Source of the DNA: an uncultured Bacilli bacterium
Lineage (GTDB): Bacteria; Bacillota_I; Bacilli_A; RF39; UBA660
NCBI GenBank assembly: GCA_934122395.1
Contig: CAKOWQ010000001.1
Span: 62,001-126,000 of the forward strand
Direction of reading: 5' to 3'
Length of the DNA stretch: 64,000 bases
Of this stretch, positions 7,242-14,855 are shown one piece after another. Position 1 is the first letter of the stretch, and the number at the start of each line of letters is the position of its first letter. The notes beneath the pieces are model-generated. The model saw only the letters and a program-made list of their open reading frames with translations, was not told where the DNA came from and searched no databases. The translations under genes and the position numbers were made by a program.

Positions 7242-8894
7242 TTGAGTAAAATTAAGATTTTTAGTTTAGGTGGACTAAACGAAAACGGTAAAAATATGTA
7301 TGTTGTTGAAGTCGATGAAAGTATCTTTGTTTTTGATGCAGGACTTAAATATGGTAGTGATAAAACACTAGGAGTAGATTACATTTTACCGGATTACAAA
7401 TATTTAAAAGATAATAAAGAACATATAAAAGGATTATTTTTAACACATGGGCATGATAGTAACATGGGTGCTACTGCTGATATTTTATTTGATATACCAG
7501 ATCTTCCTGTTTATGGAACAAAATTTACACTTGAGATTTTAAGACGTGATTTGGAAGAAAATAATATTAAAGCAACTAATATAAAGGAAATTAGACCGCA
7601 TTCTAAATTAACTTTTGGAGACTTGGTTGTTTTCCCTATAAGTGTTACTCATTCCATCCCTGATGCTGTATGTTATGTTTTATATACAGAAGATGGAGCT
7701 ATTGTATATACTGGAGATTTTGTATTTGATTATTTAGTAGATGGACCATATAAAACTGATATAGGTAAGTTAGCTTATGTTGGAAAACAAGGTGTTTTAT
7801 GTTTAATGGCAGAGTCTATTTATGCTGAAAAGCCTGGACATACTAGTCCTAACAATAGAATAGATGAGTTTATCAAACAAGTATTATTAAAAAATGATGA
7901 TCGTATTATTGCGACTATTTTTCCAGCACATATATCAAGAGTTCAAGAGATACTTGATGAAGTATCAAAGACTAAAAGAAATGTAATAATAATGGGTAAA
8001 AATTTACAAAATACAATTAATTCAGCAATTGATATGGGATATATTAAGTTTGATAAAAATAAAATAGGTGATTTATCAAATTTAAATGATAAAGGAGTAG
8101 TAGTTTTAATTTCTGATGAAAAAGAGAAACCTTTTATGAATCTAGAACGTATTTTAAGAGGTTTTGATAAGTATATTAAATTAAAAGATACTGATACTAT
8201 TTTTATAACTGAGCCTCCTTATGAAGGAATTGAAAAAAGAATGGCTCTAATAATGGATGAGATAGCTAAGATGAATGTTAATGTAGTATCGTTATCTGCT
8301 AAAAAACATTTATTACATCATGCATCTCAAGAAGATCTTATGTTAATGATTAATCTTATGAATCCTAAGTACTATTTTCCAGTTAAAGGGGAGTATCGCC
8401 ATCAAGTAATGAATGCTGAATTAGCTGAGAAAATTGGTATACCAAAAGAAAATATCATTCTAAAACAAAATGGTGATGTTGCAACATTTATAGATGGCAA
8501 GTTAACTGATGACATTAGCCATGTTGATGTAGATGAAATATTAATAGATGGTAAAAGTCAAGGAGACATAGGGGAACTTGTTTTAAAAGATCGTGAGATG
8601 TTAGGCGATAGTGGTATTGTTATCGTTAGTTGTACACTAGATAGAACTACTAAACAAATACTAGCAGGACCTGAAATTTTAACAAGAGGTTTTGTATATG
8701 TTAAAGAAAGCGGCGATTTGCTAAAAGAGTCTGAAGAAATTTGCCGTGAAGTAATAGAAGCTAATATTGAGCCTGATGCTAAAAAAGTAGATTATACAGC
8801 AATTAAGACTTCAGTAAGAGATAAGTTAGGAAAATTCTTATACAAAGAAACTGAAAGTAGGCCAATGATTATTACTGTTATTCAAGAAGTATAA
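7242..8894 (+). CDS. rnjB: RNase J2-like ribonuclease with altered metal site
   Basis: A 550-residue beta-CASP metallo-beta-lactamase of the RNase J family, collinear with RNase J from GGLNENGKNMYVVEVD to the C-terminal MIITVIQEV. The start is TTG with AAGGAG 7 bases upstream. The HxHxDH metal motif reads H69-G-H71-D-S73-N74: the canonical Asp and second His are replaced. His137 (THSIPD) and Asp159 (YTGDF) remain, as does KHLLHHASQ. Degenerate sites of this kind are known for the RNase J2 partner subunit, which forms a complex with the active J1. I therefore infer a J2-like role; a J1 gene should exist elsewhere. A bidirectional terminator follows. Confidence 0.82.
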   Translation: MSKIKIFSLGGLNENGKNMYVVEVDESIFVFDAGLKYGSDKTLGVDYILPDYKYLKDNKEHIKGLFLTHGHDSNMGATADILFDIPDLPVYGTKFTLEILRRDLEENNIKATNIKEIRPHSKLTFGDLVVFPISVTHSIPDAVCYVLYTEDGAIVYTGDFVFDYLVDGPYKTDIGKLAYVGKQGVLCLMAESIYAEKPGHTSPNNRIDEFIKQVLLKNDDRIIATIFPAHISRVQEILDEVSKTKRNVIIMGKNLQNTINSAIDMGYIKFDKNKIGDLSNLNDKGVVVLISDEKEKPFMNLERILRGFDKYIKLKDTDTIFITEPPYEGIEKRMALIMDEIAKMNVNVVSLSAKKHLLHHASQEDLMLMINLMNPKYYFPVKGEYRHQVMNAELAEKIGIPKENIILKQNGDVATFIDGKLTDDISHVDVDEILIDGKSQGDIGELVLKDREMLGDSGIVIVSCTLDRTTKQILAGPEILTRGFVYVKESGDLLKESEEICREVIEANIEPDAKKVDYTAIKTSVRDKLGKFLYKETESRPMIITVIQEV

Positions 8895-8920
8895 AAAAAG
8901 AGGTTAAGCGCCTCTTTTTA
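8895..8920. terminator. Bidirectional terminator between rnj and sspI
   Basis: Nine-base-pair stem (AAAAAGAGG 8895-8903 / CCTCTTTTT 8911-8919) with a 7-base loop, U-rich on either strand. The last codons of sspI lie in it. Confidence 0.85.
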
Positions 8921-9119
8921 TTCTTTTCTCAATAATATTTAACATTTCTTTTTTTAACTCTTCACTTGCGTCAGTCCAAATGATTTCTAAAAATACTCCC
9001 ATTCCTGGTAGTGCTATTTCATCTTGTTCTTTTATTGATTCTTCAATTGCATTTCTTAATGTTTTTATATCATCATCTTTAAAATTATTAATAATATGTC
9101 TTCTTATATCTATGTCCAT
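8904..9119 (-). CDS. sspI: Small acid-soluble spore protein I
   Basis: A 71-residue protein matching the SspI family end to end: DIRRHIINNF at the start, a central LPGMGVFLEIIW motif (LPGLGVxFExIW in Bacillus) and a C-terminal ELKKEMLNIIEKRIK. SspI is made in the developing spore under sigma-G, so its presence is direct evidence for spore heritage. The start is set by AGGAGATG. A sigma-G-like promoter lies upstream at 9138-9167. It is convergent with the RNase J gene and divergent from the YgjP-type peptidase gene. Confidence 0.9.
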   Translation of the reverse strand: MDIDIRRHIINNFKDDDIKTLRNAIEESIKEQDEIALPGMGVFLEIIWTDASEELKKEMLNIIEKRIKRGA

Positions 9120-9137
9120 ATGTTCATCTCCTAAATA

Positions 9138-9167
9138 TATTATTAACGTCTTTTTTTTAAATATACA
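9138..9167 (-). promoter_or_regulatory. Sigma-G-like promoter of sspI
   Basis: On the minus strand TGTATA (9162-9167), 17 bases, AATAATA (9138-9144). This matches 5 of 6 and 5 of 7 bases of the Bacillus forespore consensus (TGAATA, CATACTA). Both boxes are A+T-rich, so chance is a real risk; the spore gene behind it raises its value. Confidence 0.45.
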
Positions 9168-9173
9168 TTTATA

Positions 9174-9182
9174 TGATATAAT
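9174..9182 (+). promoter_or_regulatory. Extended -10 promoter of the YgjP-type gene
   Basis: TG-A-TATAAT without a clear -35 at 17 bases. It is 26 bases before the ATG at 9208, which has an AAGGTG site. Confidence 0.5.
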
Positions 9183-9207
9183 TTAATTATCGATAAGAAG
9201 GTGCAGT

Positions 9208-9846
9208 ATGCAAATAAGAATAAAAAACAAAATATATGATGTCGAAATAGTAAAAAAAAGAACTACTCGTAATACGTATATTAGAGTTAAAGAAGATTTA
9301 ACTGTTTATGTTACAACTAATTCTTTTGTTTCAGATAAACATATTGCTAAAATATTAGAAGAAAGCATTCCTTCAATTACTAGAATGATTACGCATCAAG
9401 AGGCAAAAAACAATAACAAACAATATTTTAATTATCTAGGTAAGAAGTATGATATTGTTTATACAAATAGTACTAACGTTATATTAGGTGAGTCTAAAGC
9501 TTTTATACCTAAAACATTAGATCTTGAAAGGTGGTATAAAAAAGAAGCAGAAAAACTATTTAAGGAGCGACTAGATTATAACTACAATAATTTTAGTAAG
9601 AAAATACCATATCCTTCTTTAACAATTAGAAAAATGACTACTAGATGGGGAGTTTGTAATACTAAGTTAAAAAGAGTTACTTTAAATCTTGAACTAATGA
9701 AAAAAGATTTAGAATGCCTTGACTATGTTATTGTTCATGAATTATCTCATTTTATTCATCAGAATCACTCTAAAAACTTTTGGCTTTTGGTTGAAGAAAA
9801 TTATCCTAGATATAAAGAAGTAAGAAAAAGGATGAAAGAAGAGTAA
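9208..9846 (+). CDS. YgjP/DUF45-type metal-dependent peptidase
   Basis: A 212-residue protein with the zinc-peptidase helix YVIVHELSHFIHQNHSKNFW (HExxH with a third His further on) and the upstream MTTRWGVCNTKLKRVTLNLELMK-type stretch of the YgjP (DUF45) family, which is related to SprT and WSS1 peptidases. The substrate is unknown. It stands upstream of the rRNA methyltransferase-rimM-trmD cluster with a short gap, and is divergent from sspI. Confidence 0.88.
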   Translation: MQIRIKNKIYDVEIVKKRTTRNTYIRVKEDLTVYVTTNSFVSDKHIAKILEESIPSITRMITHQEAKNNNKQYFNYLGKKYDIVYTNSTNVILGESKAFIPKTLDLERWYKKEAEKLFKERLDYNYNNFSKKIPYPSLTIRKMTTRWGVCNTKLKRVTLNLELMKKDLECLDYVIVHELSHFIHQNHSKNFWLLVEENYPRYKEVRKRMKEE

Positions 9847-9878
9847 TTTTATAGTATAATTAAATGTAGGTGATTATA

Positions 9879-10613
9879 GTGCTTATTACAAGTTTAGAAA
9901 ACGAACGCATAAAAAATTATATAAAATTAAAAGATAAAAAATATAGAAAAAGAACTAATACCTTTATAGTAGAGGGATTACATTTAGTATTAGAAGCTTA
10001 TAAAAGTGGTAATTTAATAGAGTTAATTATAGAAAAAGATGAAGTATTACCACTTGATGTACCAACTATTTTTGTAACTAATGAAATAATTTCTAGATTA
10101 ACATCGCTAGATAATCCAGTAACTGTTTTAGGACTTTGTAAAATAGATGATAATAAAGAAATAAAGGGTGAAAAGATACTAATGCTTGATGGTATTCAAG
10201 ATCCAGGAAATTTAGGTACTATTATTAGAAGCAGTGTAGCTTTTAATGTTGATACTATAGTACTTGGTTCTAATACAGTTGATTTATATAATCCAAAAGT
10301 AGTAAGAGCTACTCAAGGAATGCTATTCCATACTAATATTATTAATGCTGATTTAAAAGAGACGATTGGAGAATTAAAAAAGCAAGAAATTCCTATTTAT
10401 GGAACCAAAGTAGAGTATGGAGAAGATGTAAGAAATTTCCCATCAAAAGATAAAAAAAGATATGGTTTAGTTGTTGGTAATGAGGGTGCTGGTGTTAGCA
10501 ATGAAGTATTAGAACTATGCGATAAATACATATATATTGATATGAATGAAAAAGTAGAAAGTTTAAATGTTAGCATTGCTACTTCAATTATTCTTTATGA
10601 ATTAAATAGGTGA
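9879..10613 (+). CDS. TrmH/SpoU-family RNA 2'-O-methyltransferase
   Basis: A 244-residue SPOUT methyltransferase (AdoMet-dependent, ribose 2'-O-methylation of rRNA or tRNA). It has an N-terminal substrate-binding domain (TSLENERIKNYIKLKDKKYR...FIVEGLHLV), then the knotted domain with DGIQDPGNLGTIIRS, LVVGNEGAGVS and ESLNVSIATSIILYEL (motifs 1-3). A GTG at 9870 is in frame but sits within the AGGTGAT site (9868-9874). The GTG at 9879, with a 4-base gap, is the better start. A TATAAT is at 9855-9860. Four bases separate it from rimM. Confidence 0.9.
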   Translation: MLITSLENERIKNYIKLKDKKYRKRTNTFIVEGLHLVLEAYKSGNLIELIIEKDEVLPLDVPTIFVTNEIISRLTSLDNPVTVLGLCKIDDNKEIKGEKILMLDGIQDPGNLGTIIRSSVAFNVDTIVLGSNTVDLYNPKVVRATQGMLFHTNIINADLKETIGELKKQEIPIYGTKVEYGEDVRNFPSKDKKRYGLVVGNEGAGVSNEVLELCDKYIYIDMNEKVESLNVSIATSIILYELNR

Positions 10614-10617
10614 TTTT

Positions 10618-11121
10618 ATGGAGTATGTTTTAATTGGTAAAATTGTTAGTACTCATGGTATAAAAGGTGAAATTAAGCTTAAAAGTAATTTTGAATTTAA
10701 AGACAAAGTATTTTTACCAAATATGAATATTTATATCGGGAGTAATAAAATAAAAGAGGTTATTGTAAGTTATCGTAGACATAAAGATTTTGATATGATT
10801 TGTTTAGATAACTACAATAATATTAATGAAGTACTAAAATATATTGGTGAAGATGTTTATGCTTCTAGAGAAGATTTAAATTTATCAAGCAAAGAAGTGC
10901 TTGACTCTGATTTAATTGGAGTTAGTGTTTATGTATGTGATAAATGTCTAGGGATTATTAAAGATGTTTTTCCATCTAGTAGTATTCAAAAAGTTATAAG
11001 ATTTTCTTGTGAGAAAGGTGAATTTTTAGTACCTTATGTAAAGGAATTCGTTAAAAATGTGGATTTATCTAATAAAAAAATGGTATTATATTCTATGGAA
11101 GGAGTAATGAAATGCGAATAG
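10618..11121 (+). CDS. rimM: 16S rRNA processing protein RimM
   Basis: RimM (167 residues) helps mature the 30S head and binds uS19. The N-terminal RimM domain starts with LIGKIVSTHGIKGEIKLKS, and the PRC-barrel half carries the LIGVSVYVCDKCLGIIKDVFP stretch and ends around LVPYVKEFVKNVDL. AGGTGATTTT precedes the ATG. The end overlaps trmD by 10 bases, the usual arrangement. Confidence 0.95.
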   Translation: MEYVLIGKIVSTHGIKGEIKLKSNFEFKDKVFLPNMNIYIGSNKIKEVIVSYRRHKDFDMICLDNYNNINEVLKYIGEDVYASREDLNLSSKEVLDSDLIGVSVYVCDKCLGIIKDVFPSSSIQKVIRFSCEKGEFLVPYVKEFVKNVDLSNKKMVLYSMEGVMKCE

Positions 11122-11777
11122 ATATTTTAACTTTATTTCCTTCGATGTTTGATGGATTCTTGAATGAATCGATCATTAAAAGAGCTATTGATAAGAAAAA
11201 AGTAGAAATTAATGTTATAAATTTTAGAGATTATTCACTTGATCCTCATCATAAGGTAGATGATACTCCTTATGGGGGAGGAGCGGGAATGGTTCTTACT
11301 CCTCAACCAATAATGGATGCGGTAGATGATTTGAAATATGATGATACTAAAGTTATTTTACTTACTCCTGATGGTAAAACTTATAATCAAAAGATGGCAT
11401 ATTCTTTAAGTTGTGAGAAGCATTTAATAATTATTTGTGGCCATTATGAGGGATTTGATGATAGAATAAGAAGTATAGTCGATATTGAAGTTAGTATTGG
11501 CGATTATGTTTTAACTGGTGGTGAGATTCCTAGTATGGTTATAACCGATTCTATTACTAGATTAATAGATGGGGTTATTGAAGAAGAATCGCATTTAAAT
11601 GATTCGTTTAATAATAACTTATTAGATTATCCAACATATACTAAACCCAGAGTATATCGAGGACTAAAAGTACCAGAGGTACTTCTTAATGGTAATCATA
11701 AAGAAATAGAAGAATATAGGATGAGGGAAGCATTAAAAAAGACACAAGAACGACGTCCTGATTTATTAGAAAAATAA
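11112..11777 (+). CDS. trmD: tRNA (guanine37-N1)-methyltransferase
   Basis: TrmD (221 residues) methylates G37 of tRNAs with G36, preventing frameshifts. Hallmarks: MRIDILTLFPSMFDGF, PYGGGAGMVLTPQP, CGHYEGFDDRI, and the trefoil-knot segment IGDYVLTGGEIPSMVI. It belongs to the rimM-trmD pair with 10-base overlap; AAGGAG lies inside the end of rimM. Confidence 0.97.
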   Translation: MRIDILTLFPSMFDGFLNESIIKRAIDKKKVEINVINFRDYSLDPHHKVDDTPYGGGAGMVLTPQPIMDAVDDLKYDDTKVILLTPDGKTYNQKMAYSLSCEKHLIIICGHYEGFDDRIRSIVDIEVSIGDYVLTGGEIPSMVITDSITRLIDGVIEEESHLNDSFNNNLLDYPTYTKPRVYRGLKVPEVLLNGNHKEIEEYRMREALKKTQERRPDLLEK

Positions 11778-11790
11778 TTGAGGTGGTTTT

Positions 11791-12249
11791 ATGGGAAAAG
11801 AACAGAAATTTTTAGTTGTAAAGAATAAAGATTCTAAGGAAATTAAGTACTTTGAATATGATAAAATATCTGGTTATAACATAAAACCAAACCCTAATTT
11901 GAAGTTTCAAGATGCTATTAACGTTAATAAGATGATCTTGATAAATCCATCACTTATTGAAAAGATGGTTGATAAAAAGATAAAAAGAAGATTTGATTAT
12001 TTAATTAATTTATTATCAGTAGTTTATGAAAATGATGATGATACTGGTGAGGGACTTAAACTAGCACTTAATGAGGCTGAGAAATTCCGTACAGAATTAA
12101 ATAATAAATATAGACAATATATAAATGAAGAAAAATTCGATTTATTACAAAAGAAAATTGCTATTTTAGAAGATGAACTTTATTTAAGAATGCAATTTGT
12201 GCTAGATAAAGTTAATGATATAGAAGAAGAAAAAGGTAAGAGTAGATAA
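11791..12249 (+). CDS. Hypothetical protein between trmD and rplS
   Basis: I do not recognise this 152-residue protein. It is charged (many Lys, Asp, Glu), has no membrane segment or signal, and the C-terminal half (about 75-145) looks helical, possibly coiled coil (EAEKFRTELNNKYRQY, KKIAILEDELYLRM). A GAGGTGG site precedes the ATG and it follows trmD by 13 bases, so it is co-transcribed with the rimM-trmD operon. The place between trmD and rplS, and the charge, would fit an RNA- or ribosome-linked role, but that is inference. Confidence 0.8.
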   Translation: MGKEQKFLVVKNKDSKEIKYFEYDKISGYNIKPNPNLKFQDAINVNKMILINPSLIEKMVDKKIKRRFDYLINLLSVVYENDDDTGEGLKLALNEAEKFRTELNNKYRQYINEEKFDLLQKKIAILEDELYLRMQFVLDKVNDIEEEKGKSR

Positions 12250-12256
12250 TTTTTTC

Positions 12257-12285
12257 TTGCAATAGTTATCTATTTATAGTATAAT
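12257..12285 (+). promoter_or_regulatory. Promoter of rplS
   Basis: TTGCAA (12257-12262), 17-base spacer, TATAAT (12280-12285), just after the preceding gene. The same hexamers recur in the poly-G promoter at 51546-51576. Confidence 0.8.
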
Positions 12286-12288
12286 TAG

Positions 12289-12345
12289 TAACGTCGTTAA
12301 GACATTATCTGTTGATCCGCTGTAAATATTTATATGATCACGTTA
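12289..12345 (+). ncRNA. Ribosomal protein L19 leader (candidate)
   Basis: Between the promoter and rplS the transcript can form a long interrupted stem: TAACG (12289-12293) with CGTTA (12341-12345), and TGATC (12313-12317) with GATCA (12336-12340). The two 3' arms are adjacent, leaving a large bulge on the 5' side. Its place directly upstream of rplS and the shape agree with the L19 leader of Bacillota, through which L19 is thought to regulate its own synthesis. I could not run a covariance model. Confidence 0.6.
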
Positions 12346-12367
12346 AAGAAAGAAGGAGAGATATCGT

Positions 12368-12715
12368 ATGGCAAATGTAATTGACAAGATTACTGCAAAA
12401 CAAATTAATCCTAATATTCCAGATTTTAGAGTTGGAGATACAGTTAGGGTTGACGTTAAAATCGTCGAAGGAAAAAGAGAAAGAATTCAAGCTTTTGAAG
12501 GTACTGTAGTTAGCCGTAAAGGTGCAGGAATTTCTGAAACATTCACAGTAAGAAAAATTTCTTATGGTGTAGGTGTAGAAAGAATTTTCCCAGTACATTC
12601 ACCAAAAATTGCTGGAATTACAGTTGTTAAGAAAGGTAAAGTTAGACGTGCTAAATTAACATTCTTAAGAAATGTAGTTGGTCAATTTAGAATTAAAGAA
12701 AGAGGACAAAAATAA
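12368..12715 (+). CDS. rplS: 50S ribosomal protein bL19
   Basis: A 115-residue bL19. [42 protein letters not shown] and [15 protein letters not shown] are diagnostic. bL19 sits at the 30S-50S interface. An AAGGAGAG site precedes the ATG. It has its own promoter and leader, and a strong terminator starts at the stop codon. Confidence 0.98.
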   Translation: MANVIDKITAKQINPNIPDFRVGDTVRVDVKIVEGKRERIQAFEGTVVSRKGAGISETFTVRKISYGVGVERIFPVHSPKIAGITVVKKGKVRRAKLTFLRNVVGQFRIKERGQK

Positions 12716-12739
12716 GACTACATTAGTCTTATTTTTTAT
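12711..12739 (+). terminator. Terminator of rplS
   Basis: Ten-base-pair stem AATAAGACTA/TAGTCTTATT (12711-12720, 12724-12733), CAT loop, T run to 12737. The lepB start codon is only a few bases downstream. Confidence 0.9.
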
Positions 12740-12745
12740 TTGTTT

Positions 12746-13303
12746 ATGAAAAAAGAAAATAAAGAGGAAATAAAAAAAGAAAATAAAGTTTTGGCTAAGA
12801 TCAAAGAGATTATACCTTATATTTTAGTTATTATAGTAGTTTTATTTGTTAAGGCTTATATCATTTCACCCATCCAAGTTAATGGTGAATCTATGGATAA
12901 TACATTAAAAAGTGGAGATGTTATGATTTTAAATAAGTTGCAATATAAAAGAAATGGTGTTAAAAGATTTGATATTGTAGTTATTAAAAGTCATGGTACT
13001 CATATTATAAAAAGAGTAATTGGACTACCTGGAGATGTTATTGAGGTAAAAGATAATAAGTTATATATTAACGATAAAGCATATGATGAAAAATATTTAA
13101 GTAAAAGGACCGTTACTGAAGATTTTGAGCTTTGTGAATTACTTGATAGTGATAAAGTACCCAAAAATAAATATTTTGTTATGGGAGATAATAGAGAAAA
13201 ATCTTTGGATAGTAGAATAATAGGATTTATTGATGAAGATGATATTGAAGGCATTGCAACATTTACAATTTTTCCATTTAATCGTATAGGTACTAAAAAA
13301 TAG
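12746..13303 (+). CDS. lepB: Signal peptidase I
   Basis: A 185-residue type I signal peptidase with one N-terminal membrane anchor (about 21-40). Catalytic Ser49 lies in VNGESMDNTL and Lys89 in HIIKRVIGLPGD; box E is MGDNREKSLDSR. It removes signal peptides from secreted proteins on the outer membrane face. A TTG at 12740 is in frame; I chose the ATG at 12746, yet neither has a Shine-Dalgarno, and the rplS terminator ends just before it, so its expression is puzzling. Chromosomal neighbours match the trmD-rplS-lepB-rbgA order of other Bacilli, but rbgA lies 9 kb away here. Confidence 0.93.
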   Translation: MKKENKEEIKKENKVLAKIKEIIPYILVIIVVLFVKAYIISPIQVNGESMDNTLKSGDVMILNKLQYKRNGVKRFDIVVIKSHGTHIIKRVIGLPGDVIEVKDNKLYINDKAYDEKYLSKRTVTEDFELCELLDSDKVPKNKYFVMGDNREKSLDSRIIGFIDEDDIEGIATFTIFPFNRIGTKK

Positions 13304-13330
13304 AATTCAAATTTGATGAATTCTATTTTC
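13299..13330 (+). terminator. Terminator of lepB
   Basis: Ten-base-pair stem AATAGAATTC/GAATTCTATT (13299-13308, 13318-13327) with a short T run. The stop codon of lepB lies in the stem. Confidence 0.75.
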
Positions 13331-13387
13331 CTTTATTAGTTTTGTACTAGATGATATAATAAAATTAGTTAAAGATAAGGTGATTAT

Positions 13388-13876
13388 ATGAAGAATTTAG
13401 AATTTATAAAGTATACGTATTTGCATAGACAAGTAGTTCTTTATTTAGCTAATAAATATGTTAAAGACAATAAAGAAGAAGTATTGAAGCAAATTGAAAA
13501 ACATGATTTAGATAAGATGTTCATGTATATGTTTTACAATAAAAGTGATGCATCATCGATTCATAGAAAGTTATCAACGCATCATGAAAATGATTTAGAT
13601 AAAAACTATATTGATTATATTGAAATGGTATTAGACTGGGAAAGTGCTAGATATACTAAGGATGATAAACCATTAAATGCTTATGATACTCTTTATAAGT
13701 ATTATCCTAGTATGGAAAAAGAAATTGTTCCAATATTAGAAAAATTTAATATAAACAAACCTAACTTACCAAAAGAAAAAGATGTAGAAGAATACGTAAA
13801 AACTTTGCAAAATATATCATTAGGTGACATAAAAGATGAATATATCAAATATATTAATGATTTTTTTGATAGCTAG
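13388..13876 (+). CDS. DUF5662-like small protein
   Basis: A 162-residue soluble protein. The order YLHRQVVLYLANKYV, KHDLDKMFMYMFY and a later STHHENDL, with several spaced His/Asp residues, resembles the DUF5662 family found in gut Bacillota and phages; its function is unknown. The His/Asp pattern could bind metal, which is inference. AAGGTGAT precedes the ATG, and a TGATATAAT extended -10 lies upstream (around 13353-13361). The next gene follows 27 bases later. Confidence 0.6.
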   Translation: MKNLEFIKYTYLHRQVVLYLANKYVKDNKEEVLKQIEKHDLDKMFMYMFYNKSDASSIHRKLSTHHENDLDKNYIDYIEMVLDWESARYTKDDKPLNAYDTLYKYYPSMEKEIVPILEKFNINKPNLPKEKDVEEYVKTLQNISLGDIKDEYIKYINDFFDS

Positions 13877-13903
13877 TTTTAATTATTGAAGGTGGATGAT
13901 TTT

Positions 13904-14392
13904 GTGAATAAGCAAGATATTTATGGGTTTATTAAGAATAGAAATATATGGTATGAAATAACGGAACATAAAGCTGTTTTTACTATGAATGAGCTTAGTG
14001 ATGTAAATCTACCATATCCAGAAAGTGATGCTAAAAATTTGTTTATTAGGGATGATAAAAAGAATAATTACTATTTAATAACGGTAAAAGGTAACAAGAA
14101 AGTTGATTTGAAAGAATTTAGACATAAGAATAATACAAGACCTTTATCTTTTGCTAAAGAACAAGAGCTGATGGATGTTATGCAGTTAACTCCAGGTTCT
14201 GTTACACCTCTTGGATTATTAAATGATAAAGATTTAAAAGTAACATTTTATTTAGATAGAGATTTTCTTGGCGATAAAGAAATAATTGGAGTGCATCCTA
14301 ATGATAATACGGCTACTTTGTGGTTGAAGGTTAATGATTTAATTAATATTATTGGGGAACATGGTAACAGTGTTAATATTATAGAAATTTAA
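13904..14392 (+). CDS. Prolyl-tRNA editing domain protein (PrdX/YbaK family)
   Basis: A 162-residue free-standing editing protein of the YbaK/ProX superfamily, which hydrolyses mischarged aminoacyl-tRNA such as Ala-tRNA(Pro). Segments seen: WYEITEHKAVFTMNEL, KNLFIRDDKKNNYYLITV (the KNLFLRD motif), ELMDVMQLTPGSVTPLGLLND, and IGVHPNDNTATLWL. A TTG at 13886 is in frame, but AAGGTGG (13889-13895) lies 8 bases before the GTG at 13904, which I take as the start. The DUF1697 remnant begins at its 3' end. Confidence 0.88.
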   Translation: MNKQDIYGFIKNRNIWYEITEHKAVFTMNELSDVNLPYPESDAKNLFIRDDKKNNYYLITVKGNKKVDLKEFRHKNNTRPLSFAKEQELMDVMQLTPGSVTPLGLLNDKDLKVTFYLDRDFLGDKEIIGVHPNDNTATLWLKVNDLINIIGEHGNSVNIIEI

Positions 14393-14732
14393 TTTAGATA
14401 TTCCTTTTTATGTTATGTCGTCTTCTGAACTTAAAGATGTTTTGAATAACAGCCCTATATGGTGGGGAAATGATAATAAAGAGATATATGATAATATTAT
14501 TTTTATTATGCCACCTGTAACTTTTGAAGAGGTTTATGAGTCACTTGGTGAACCATCTAATAAGTTAGAACAGATAATGAATTATAGAAATACTATTTTT
14601 TGGTCATTTGATTTAAAAAATTATAGAAAATGTAATTGGCGGATTAAAACGGCAAGTTCTAACGTTAGCAATAAAATCACAATAAGAACTGCTAACACTA
14701 TTAAAGGAATAGTAAAATTACTTGATAAATAA
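14385..14732 (+). pseudogene. 5'-truncated DUF1697 gene
   Basis: The frame from 14385 (after a TAG at 14382) reads KFNLDIPFYVMSSSELKDVL, then WWGNDNKEIYDNIIFIMPP, IFWSFDLKNYRK and NKITIRTANTIKGIVKLL. These follow the C-terminal portion of DUF1697 proteins in order, including the closing TIRTANT motif. DUF1697 proteins are about 180 residues; the first 70 or so are missing, and the homology begins inside the end of the previous gene. The only ATG (14415) lacks a Shine-Dalgarno. It looks like a deletion remnant; a short expressed protein of 105 residues cannot be excluded. Confidence 0.65.
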
Positions 14733-14855
14733 TTATTTGTAGAAATGGCACATTATTATGCTTTTTTTTATTCAAGTTTTCTATTAGATAACTTTAACAC
14801 CTTGTGGGTATTGAATATTTTTGTTACAATTAACTTATATTGGAGGTAAGTTAAG

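Noticed and set aside
14733..14800. Possible terminator after the DUF1697 remnant
   Set aside because: A T run is present but the only stem (GCA/TGC) is 3 bp; not convincing.
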